This document shows positions 11,181 through 19,800 of a stretch of 64,000 nt of DNA, piece by piece. The DNA comes from Symsagittifera roscoffensis (Eukaryota; Xenacoelomorpha; Acoela; Convolutidae). Position 1 is the first letter of the stretch. Each line of letters begins with the position of its first letter. Below the pieces are notes generated by a model. It made no database searches, had not been told where the DNA came from, and saw only the letters and a list, made by a program, of their open reading frames with translations. The position numbers were made by a program, and so were the translations under genes. The stretch is from contig NC_087063.1 in the NCBI RefSeq assembly GCF_963678635.1, forward strand, positions 72,747,617 to 72,811,616, written 5' to 3'.

Positions 11181-11644
11181 TTACGACATCAAGACTACGG
11201 AGTCGAACCCACTTGAGACAGCTTCGGGCTGAATGCCCATTCTAGAGTACCGGTGGTACGGTTCGACAGGGACGTGCAAACCTTCCGGTTGTACCGGATA
11301 GCTTTTTAAGAAAACTCGAGAAATTTTCCTGGTACGCTCTCCGAACGAGGCTTAGCTAACCGAGTAAAGGGGGGCAACTAGGGGGACAAAAACACGAGCA
11401 AAAAGACAAAACGCAAAACAAAAACCAAAAAAGAATAGAAAAAGGAACAAAAACCATAAAACGAAAAAAGACAGTGACTTTGACACCAGATTAGTTGGAT
11501 CAAACCTTTTTATTAATTAAATAGTATACCCATACTGTTTTACAAGTTCGATCGTTTCGATCAACCTAGCAATTTAAACCAGTAAACTGAATAAAGTGCC
11601 CGAGTGTGGGGCGTTGTCAAGGGTTTTCAGATAGCTTGGAACTT

Positions 11645-11768
11645 AGCTGGACCAATAGGAGACTTGACTGGAAGAGGTGACCAGCCGAGTGGGAAAGTGG
11701 TTCAGGGACACTTGAGCTGAACCAATATGAGACTGGACTGGAACAGGTGACCAGTCGAGTGGGAAAGC
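11645..11768 (+). repeat. 70-bp direct duplication in the leader
   Basis: AGCTGGACCAATAGGAGACT at 11645 is repeated with a few changes at 11715 (AGCTGAACCAATATGAGACT), and both copies end in CGAGTGGGAAAG. The period is 70 bp. Confidence 0.75.
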
Positions 11769-12644
11769 AGCCAAGAAGGATTTGGCAATTCTCGAGTTCT
11801 CAAGTTGGGCAGAACGGGTATCGTTAAAATCCACATTACATTATAGGAGATAAGTGTAAAATAGGATAAGCGACATCCCCCGGTTTTGAGGAACGTTTTT
11901 ACTTGAGCAGGCCTGGAGACAGGTCTACGGTTTTCTCTTGAGAGGTTTAGCACCCGGCGCTTAATGTAATTTTAGGCTTAAGAAGGGGGGCTAAAAAGGG
12001 GGGAGGTTAGAAGGGGGGCTGGTTAAGTTAGAGGTTGGCGGTTGTAAATTGTAAAAAGGGGGAAATTAGAGTAACTAATTAGTCGACATCGTTGACTTAG
12101 TTACATTAGACATTAACACGCGTTGGTAATATTAGGTGGATATCGAAATTTGAACTCGAGTTAAGGAAGGTACCCTGGTCGGATTGGTAGGGGGGAAGGG
12201 ACATAGACAGTTTTTGTAATACCCCATAAGATCGCTAGCAGGGGGGAAGGAAACGCGTGACAATTAGGTTCCAGACACTTTTTTTAGATAGAAGGTAGAC
12301 ATTTGTCACCTTTGAATTTTAGGTTGGCTCATCTTTCTGTTTTTATTACTTTTTCTTTCTTAGATTTTTGTTGCATTTTGGTGAGGATTTTTGTAAAGAT
12401 TTTGTACGAACAGGTGATCACAAGATACCTTGGCACAGGTTTTGGTCTCAAGTTACTTGGAACATTGAAATAGAGGTAGCCAAAAAGAGAAATAAGAAAA
12501 AGGGGGGGTCAGCATTTGGCTTTTAAGAGAGGATTTTGGGAAAATTTTACTAGAGCTTGAGTGGTGGTACAAGGTACAGTGAATCAAGAAGTCCCCATAA
12601 CGAAGTGGAAAGAAGTCCCACCACCCAGACACTTGTCAACAGTC

Positions 12645-13300
12645 TTGGGACAGTACAGTCTTGGGACAGTGGTCTTGGGACAGGGTCTTGGGACAGGGTC
12701 TTGGGACAGGGTCTTGGGACAGGGTCTTGGGACAAGGTCTTGGGACAAGGTCTTGGGACAAGGTCTTGGGACAGGGTCTTGGGACAGGGTCTTGGGACAA
12801 GGTCTTGGGACAAGGTCTTGGGACAGGGTCTTGGGACGGGGTCTTGGGACAAGGGTCTTGGGACAAGGGTCTTGGGACAGGGTCTTGGGACAGGGTCTTG
12901 GGACAAGGTCTTGGGACAAGGGTCTTGGGACAGGGTCTTGGGACAGGGTCTTGGGACAGGGTCTTGGGACAGTAGTCTTGGGACAGTAGTCTTGGGACAG
13001 TAGTCTTGGGACACTAGTCTTGGGACACTAGTCTTGAGACAGTAGTGTTGGGACAGTAGTCTTGGGACACTAGTCTTGGGACACTAGTCTTGGGACAGTA
13101 GTCTTGGGACAGTAGTCTTGGGACACTGGTCTTGGGACAGTAGTCTTGGGACACTAGTCTTGGGACAGTAGTCTTGGACAAGAGTCTTGGGACACTGCCG
13201 GAAAGTACTGGGACGGTACCGAACAGTCTTGGGACAGGAGAAAAAAGCCTGGGATGGTACAAAGAAGAGTAGGGACGGCAATTGGAAGTCTTGGGACAGT
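12645..13300 (+). repeat. Minisatellite of GTCTTGGGACA units
   Basis: Roughly 40 copies of a unit with core GTCTTGGGACA run first with a 13-bp period (GGTCTTGGGACAG) and then, from about 12970, with a 14-bp period (AGTAGTCTTGGGAC), fading after 13190. Several units read CTTG-GGA-CAAG, a small palindrome. All reading frames stay open on both strands only because the repeat lacks stops; it is not coding. Confidence 0.93.
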
Positions 13301-13546
13301 GTAAAAATTGAAGTAAAATTACAAGAAGTGTTTTAAGACAGAACTAAGATAGAACAAGACTAATTGGAACCAGGTACGGTTGAGACCACAAATAAGGAAA
13401 GTTTCTCGAAAAGTTAATAAAGAGAACTGAAACAAGGTTTTCACCACGTTGTATATTTTTTTTCTTGCTTCCCGAAAGATTTTATTCTTAGAATAGGATT
13501 GTGTATATAGTAAAATTGTAAATAAAAGCAATTGTAAATAGAAATA

Positions 13547-15811
13547 ATGAGGCGGAGCAGGGTACCGGTAGCTGAAAAAAGACCTTCCGAAGCAAAGTAT
13601 AATTCGTCGCTACGCAAAACAACATCAATGGGCCCAAAGATAACAAAGAAGAACTTTTCAGTTAACATGGTCAGCACAAGGAGTACAGCGGAGAACAGAG
13701 CAAGAGAGGGCATGGAAGGGGAACGAGTAGAACCCACCATCGAGATTGATCTAGAGACACCTGATCAAAGTGTTGATGAAACAAGGAAAATAGCGACGGA
13801 GTCAACTCCAATGCCCAATGCAGAAGAACCAAACTCGAAACCCATAGAATTCTCACCAATAGACAACGTGGAAGATGCAATAGGCAACACCGAAGAAACG
13901 GTGAAAGAAGACTCTCAAGTAAAAAAGACATCTTTTACAGAAAAGTTGGCGATGATGGTCGGAATAAAAACGAAAGAGAACGTGACTGAAGAACCAAAAG
14001 CTGAAAGAGCACGAACATTTGGAACAGTGAGCACGAAGACGACAGAAGCCAATCCGAGAGAGGAACAAACTAGAGCAGAAGCGACGGCCGAAGAAAAACC
14101 GACGGCTGACCATGAAGAGGCTACTCTTGAGCTAGGTGACTTGATGGCGAAACTGAATCAGATCGACAAAAAGCTGAAGCACAGCGAAGAGGACAGAGAA
14201 GTGATAAGAAAAGAATTAAGATACAACAAAAACGAGTATCTGGATGGTTATTTTAACCTGGCCAAGGCAACAGAAGAGAGACTCAAGGAGATGTCAGATA
14301 ATGTAGAAACCACCAATGAAGAACGAGATAAGAACATCAAAAAAGATTTGCAACAGTTAAAAAACCGATATGATGATGTCAACAGCCAATTAGGTAGCCT
14401 GGAAAAGAGAATGGACACAATGAGCAAAAATCAGGCCGAGAGTTCGTGTGCAATACAGGCGAAATTGGATGCAATCTTGAGTAATTCTACCTCACAAGAA
14501 AGACCGGCAGCGGATCGCGCGCAAGGCACCAGAGTTGACTTTGTGGAACCACAAAGGAACAAACGGCAATCGAAACCGTTGCCCCTAACCCGGGATACGG
14601 TGAGCATAGCACCAACAGCTGCTAAAACAATCATGAAGAATGGAATGTCAAGTACAACGACTGGTCCGGGGGACTCAACAGCTAACAGCAACGCAGGTCC
14701 GGATGCTATGACATGGGCAAACACTTGGGAGATGATGAACAGGACTCTAGAGGCCTTCGCCACGAGGAACACTAACTCGAGCGATAGGAGAGATGGGAAA
14801 TCAAGAAAAACATTCAAGAAGCCAAAAGAATTCAAAGACGACTCAGATGGATGCATTGACACGTGGGTGGAAGTGATGAGATTACATCTAGAGCAAGACA
14901 ACTTGAACGATGAAAGACAAGCATGCACAGCCATACTCAGCAATTTAGAAGGCACAGCATTAAAATGCGTGGTTGCGAAGAAAGAAGAAGAACGCGATAC
15001 CGCGGACAAGATCTTCGAGATATTGCTGAATCGATTCGGGTCAGGCATGAAAGGTCACCAAGCGATGATGCGATTTGAAAAGAGAAGGCAGAGGGACGAC
15101 GAGTCAATAGATCGGTTCCTAGATGATCTCGAGAGCTTGAGAAGAAGGAGTGACCCAGAAGATTCGACAAACAGAAGAAACTTTAGCATTGCCTCGAAGT
15201 TCATTGATGGGGTAAAAAGTGACGACTTAAGGACAATGTTAGCAACATACTACACATTGTCGAAAGACAGCGCACCAACCCCAGAAGAAATGAGACAGAA
15301 ATCAAGGGAATACATGCTGATGAAACCCAAGAAATACTCGTATTCAGAAAACAGGAACACGCAAGGGGGAAGTCAACCGCAGAGGTCGTCATGGTACAAA
15401 CCTAGAGATGACATGGACAAGCGCAGATCATGCGCGAACTGCGGGTCGGCGGATCACCACGTGGCTGACTGCACAACATACAAACAAGGCATGAAGAGTC
15501 TAGGATATGCACCAGATGAGGAGGACATGAGCCAAATGGAGGAACACGAGTACTATAGTGGCTTAATCATCAAGATAGGCGCAAGATGCTTCTTCTGTAA
15601 CCAGGAGGGGCACTTCCGAATGGATTGTCCCTTGTTCTGGGAAGCGGTCAAGGACCAGAGTCACCCTAAACATAAGTTGGCATTAGCGGCGGTGCAGAAT
15701 CAGCGGAACAGGCAAAACGAATTTGAATCGAGGAACTTAGGAGCACCAAGCCGACGAAGACAGGCCGACGGAATTGCCGACGAAGACAGTGAAAGCTGTA
15801 TCACATGTTAA
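13547..15811 (+). CDS. gag: Gag polyprotein with two CCHC zinc knuckles
   Basis: The 754-codon product forms the particle and binds element RNA. A charged N-terminal region is followed by a coiled coil (about residues 195-320), a Gag capsid-like segment (about 425-600, with WVEVMRLHLEQ, AILSNLEGTA and FEKRRQRDDESIDRFL) and two zinc knuckles, C629-C632-H637-C642 and C681-C684-H689-C694. The first ATG is at 13547; others at 13628 and 13667 are possible starts. The end overlaps the next ORF by 38 nt in a different frame, so the downstream products need a +1 (or -2) shift, or this copy carries an indel. Confidence 0.9.
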   Translation: MRRSRVPVAEKRPSEAKYNSSLRKTTSMGPKITKKNFSVNMVSTRSTAENRAREGMEGERVEPTIEIDLETPDQSVDETRKIATESTPMPNAEEPNSKPIEFSPIDNVEDAIGNTEETVKEDSQVKKTSFTEKLAMMVGIKTKENVTEEPKAERARTFGTVSTKTTEANPREEQTRAEATAEEKPTADHEEATLELGDLMAKLNQIDKKLKHSEEDREVIRKELRYNKNEYLDGYFNLAKATEERLKEMSDNVETTNEERDKNIKKDLQQLKNRYDDVNSQLGSLEKRMDTMSKNQAESSCAIQAKLDAILSNSTSQERPAADRAQGTRVDFVEPQRNKRQSKPLPLTRDTVSIAPTAAKTIMKNGMSSTTTGPGDSTANSNAGPDAMTWANTWEMMNRTLEAFATRNTNSSDRRDGKSRKTFKKPKEFKDDSDGCIDTWVEVMRLHLEQDNLNDERQACTAILSNLEGTALKCVVAKKEEERDTADKIFEILLNRFGSGMKGHQAMMRFEKRRQRDDESIDRFLDDLESLRRRSDPEDSTNRRNFSIASKFIDGVKSDDLRTMLATYYTLSKDSAPTPEEMRQKSREYMLMKPKKYSYSENRNTQGGSQPQRSSWYKPRDDMDKRRSCANCGSADHHVADCTTYKQGMKSLGYAPDEEDMSQMEEHEYYSGLIIKIGARCFFCNQEGHFRMDCPLFWEAVKDQSHPKHKLALAAVQNQRNRQNEFESRNLGAPSRRRQADGIADEDSESCITC

Positions 15812-16484
15812 TGATGCCATAGAATCCGCGGCAGGGAACTCTCTAGAGATAAATTATGAGAAAGCGGCGACGGAAGCAATTGCCAAAGTGAAACAGGACC
15901 TGGCTGCGAAAGAAATAGAGCAACGACTAAAGCTGGAGATAGAAAGACAGAATTTTAACGAAGCATTAACTGGATCGAACCAAGCACCAGAAGCTGTACC
16001 GGGCTCAACAAAGACCGGGAATTGTAACACTGTAAAAATGATTACGGGAAAGCCATTCGGCATATCGAGAATCGGGGCTAGAATAATGTCGATAATCACA
16101 GTGGGCGGCCACGAGGTAACCAGAAACTTGAGCGAACCGAGTGACCAGACAGTAATGCATATTGATGTGTACGCAGATTACTTGAGTCGTATAAGCCCAC
16201 AAACGACTTCTAGAGCGCTGAGAGCACTACTCACGAGAGGGGGCAGCAAGTCGGTACGTGTTGATAACAGGTATACTGAAGCTTATGGTCCACACGAGGT
16301 GATGCTAAATATAGATGGGATTAACATCTATACCAAGACGATGATAACATGTGACGAAGACCTAATTGGGCAAATCTACGTAGGGAAAGAAGAGTTGAAA
16401 GTGAGATCGATTGGACACTGCGCCATGCTTGAAGAAGATGCAATGCACATCGGAACAGAGGCAGATGTGACAGGGACGTGCTAG
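15774..16484 (+). CDS. Linker ORF between gag and protease (retroelement polyprotein)
   Basis: This 236-codon frame opens at a TTG with no good ATG, overlapping the end of gag and the start of the protease frame. It begins with a charged helical stretch. The C-terminal third (VMLNIDGINIYTKT, GQIYVGKEELKVRSIGH) is a beta-rich segment leading straight to the protease and probably belongs to the protease region. I do not recognise an independent function. The change to the protease frame is -1, within 16433-16484. It could be a programmed frameshift or a mutation in an originally continuous polyprotein. Confidence 0.7.
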   Translation: MPTKTVKAVSHVNDAIESAAGNSLEINYEKAATEAIAKVKQDLAAKEIEQRLKLEIERQNFNEALTGSNQAPEAVPGSTKTGNCNTVKMITGKPFGISRIGARIMSIITVGGHEVTRNLSEPSDQTVMHIDVYADYLSRISPQTTSRALRALLTRGGSKSVRVDNRYTEAYGPHEVMLNIDGINIYTKTMITCDEDLIGQIYVGKEELKVRSIGHCAMLEEDAMHIGTEADVTGTC

Positions 16485-16852
16485 ATATAAGTGGCAAAAA
16501 GACTCAGTTGCGTGGGTTGCTTGACACGGGAGCAGTCTTGAGCGTTATACCAATCGAAACTTGGGAGAAGATGGGCTTTGACAAAGGTGACTTGATAGAC
16601 TCGAGAATACGGCTGTCAGCTGCAAACAAAGGGGCCCTACGGGTGCTGGGCAGGACGCCGATAATAGCCCTCAATTTGGGGGAACGTAACCTGTGGATGA
16701 GCTTCATCGTGGTAGAAAACCTAGATGAATCTGACCAATTCATTTTGGGCAGAGACTTCATCAGGAATTTCGACGTAACGATTGATCTAAATAACGCAAT
16801 GTTCAGGATACGGAACCCGGATAGGAGGTACGCAGTCAAACCGGTAATTTAA
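16478..16852 (+). CDS. Retroviral-type aspartic protease
   Basis: The frame is 124 codons long. LLDTGAVLSVIP at residues 14-25 carries the catalytic aspartate (D16-T-G-A), and QFILGRDFIRNFDV near the end is the flap/C-terminal hydrophobic-Gly motif of these proteases. It works as a dimer to cut the polyprotein. It stops with TAA at 16850-16852; pol starts with ATG two bases later (TAATAATG), in the -1 frame. That would suit either stop-restart or a -1 shift inside 16825-16850. Confidence 0.88.
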   Translation: MLDISGKKTQLRGLLDTGAVLSVIPIETWEKMGFDKGDLIDSRIRLSAANKGALRVLGRTPIIALNLGERNLWMSFIVVENLDESDQFILGRDFIRNFDVTIDLNNAMFRIRNPDRRYAVKPVI

Positions 16853-16854
16853 TA

Positions 16855-19800
16855 ATGGCAAATGAAAACAAAGCACCGGTATTCTTGAGTAGGAGGGTGA
16901 GGCTAAAAGCTAATGAAGCGGCAATCGTAAGTTTGAGGATGAAAAATTACAATGAACTAAGTGATCCCATACCTAGGATTGATGAGTGCATAGTTCCGAA
17001 TCCTAATAGTCAAAGTGCTGCTGTTTTAGGAAGATCATTTTCGATAACGAAGAGCGGCCTCTGCGTCAGTGTCTTGTTGAATACCCTTGATATACCGATC
17101 ACGATACAGAGAGGGAGGAAACTGGGATATGCTTTACCGGTTAAAACTCGATATGAAACAATTGAGAACTCAAAACAAAATGAAGTTGTTGATTGTCCCA
17201 ATCACAGGGACAAAATTTGTATCTTGAGACGATTGCAGAAAATAAAAGATTCTTCAGGTCTTATTAAATCACTTAAGTCAGAAACGGATGATGGTCTTTC
17301 GAGCTGTTCAAACTTTCCGGAGCGACCTACACTAGATGAAATGCAAACTGACAAACCGGTCCTGCCGGAGATTGAACACTTGAGGGGCAAACTGAAAGAT
17401 GAACAGCTCGAAGCCATCAAGGACGTACTAGAGCGGAACGAGGAAGTTTTTTCGAGGCATAAGGCGGATATCGGGTGTTGTAATTTCGTTGAGCATGAAA
17501 TAGAGCTTGAGGAAAACGCGGTACCACACAGGGAGGGGGCGAGGCGCATGACCCCACACAAATCGGACGCGTGTAGAAAAGAGATCGAGACGTTACTAGA
17601 GTATGACATGATAGAACCATCCAAGTCACCGTGGGCGTGTGGAGTAGTGATGGCCAAAAAGAAAGGCGACCAGTTGAGGTTTTGTTGTGACTTTCGGTAC
17701 CTGAACTCCGTCACGGTGAAGGATGCCTATCCCATACCTAGGATTGATGAGAGCCTCTCGAAGTTAGGTGATGCAAAATTTTTTACGACTCTTGATTTAG
17801 GCTCGGCCTTTTGGCAAGTACCACTAAGGAAGCAGGACAGGGACAAGACAGGGTTTGCCTGCGAGTTGGGTCTGTTTCAATGGAAACGGATGCCGTTTGG
17901 ACTTTGCAATGCCACAGCCACGTTTCAGCGGTTGATGGCACACGCGCTGATAGGCGTAACGAAGAAGTATGGCAACCTGGTAATGTGCTACCTGGATGAC
18001 GTGGTAATAGCGACGCCAACACTGGAAGACCACATTGAGAGACTAGACGAAGTGTTTGCATGCATGAAGAGGTCGGGGCTAAAGTGTAAACCATCAAAGT
18101 GCGAGATACTCAAGGACTCAATAAAATACTTGGGCAGGATGGTAGACAAGCACGGCATCAGACCTGATACGGACGCCGTGGAAGCCGTCCTGACCTGGAA
18201 ATCACCGAAGACAGAGCACCAGTTGATGAGCTTCCTGGGTTTCGCTAACTATTATAGAGAGTTCATCAAAGGCTATGCAGACAAGGTATACCCGATGCAA
18301 CAATTAATGAGACACAAGGGCAAGAAGTTCACGTGGAACAACGCAGCAGAAGAGTCATTCCAGAGGATAAAGAAAGAGCTGTGTGAGGCACCAGTACTGG
18401 GTATGCCGACTGAGAAAGGGATGTACGTGCTGGACACGGATGCGTCGGTAGTCGCGATTTCTGGGATTCTTCACCAAGAACAAGAATGGAATGGGAAGAC
18501 AGTCTTGAGACCAATAGCGTACGGGAGCAAAGTCCTAAGTGACACAGAGATGAAGTACGGGGCACCGAAAGCAGAGATGTTTGCAGTGGTCACCTTTGTC
18601 GAGAAATACAGGGCATACCTAGGCAGTGAGCCCTTCAAGCTGCGAGTCGACAATCGAGCACTAAGTTGGCTGAAAACGTACTCAATGGACCAAAGTTACA
18701 TTGGGAGGTGGATAGTTCGCTTGGACGGATACAACATGATAATTGAGCATAGAACGCGAGATAAACATCAGAATGCCGACAGCTTGAGTAAGAAGACGGA
18801 GTTCTATGAGAGACAAGAGCAAAGAGAAGCAGACAGACCTGAAATCAAAGATGGCTTCTCATTCATGGACAAGGAAACGTACGACGGTCTTCCACTCACG
18901 AGGTGGCTGGACAAGTCAGGCAAACCGATAGAAAATCATCCTGAATTGCCTAAAGAGCCTCCAGAGAAGACCATCTTGAGGAAGAGCAAGAGGATTCCGA
19001 TTGAGATTATACTCAAGTCGAAGATCGTGAAGGAGACGCTCAAGGCAAAAGGCTATGATCTTAACCAGGTGGAAGCAGGAACTGCACAGATAGATGATGA
19101 CTTAATGAGGTTGCTCGAGAAACTATCAGATGATAAGCCAGTGATCCAGGAGAAGGGTACAGAGAAACCGGAATTCACTATACTTCGGAGAAAAGAGACA
19201 GTGAACGATACTGACTCATCAAGAGGGAGCGTCACTGACAGCAAAGATGTCGTGCGGTCACTAGTTGACAAAATCCCCGAAGACATTCTGGAGCAGACCA
19301 GGGTTAGGAAAAAGAAAGTGACGTTCAAGGAAGATACTGAACACCTGGGACTAGGTCAAGAGTCCGGGGAGTGTTCCAGGTTCACGGAAGAAGGAACCGG
19401 AGAAGGAAAATTGTCCGGGGAGCGTGAAGGATGGGATGAAGACTCGGATGAGAGCAGCGAAAACCAGGACAGTCTGTGCATGATACTGGCGGAAGAGAAG
19501 ACAAGGCACCACGACAGGGAGTTACAGACGGATCCATCTTCAGGAACATACAACATGGACATACAGGAGATGCGAGGTGGTGAGGAACTTGAGAAAATTG
19601 CGGTCGCAAGGAAACCATTCAGGGAACTATCATGCAACTCAAATGTCAGAACAAATCTGGTGTCAGAAGACGATATGAAGATCGTGAAGAGGATGATATG
19701 CGTGAAACTGAGTGATGACATCCACAACCCTGGTGAGATGAATGGACAGATCATGGCGCTAAAGGAGCATGTCAAGGCAAGATATAGGCTGTCAGACCTA

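Larger units (their letters stand above)
11154..13546 (+). other. Long untranslated leader of the giant element
   Basis: No protein gene is seen in these 2.4 kb. It contains the candidate primer site, a 70-bp direct duplication (11645-11768), three runs of six G (11985-11990, 11998-12003, 12013-12018), further G-rich patches to 12510 and the minisatellite at 12645-13300. Such a leader should hold packaging and dimerisation signals. Confidence 0.7.

Noticed and set aside
12550-13281. Long open frames on both strands full of repeats such as SQDPVPRPCPKT and GLGTGSWDRV
   Set aside because: They only reflect a stop-free 13/14-bp minisatellite; every frame is open and there is no family similarity.
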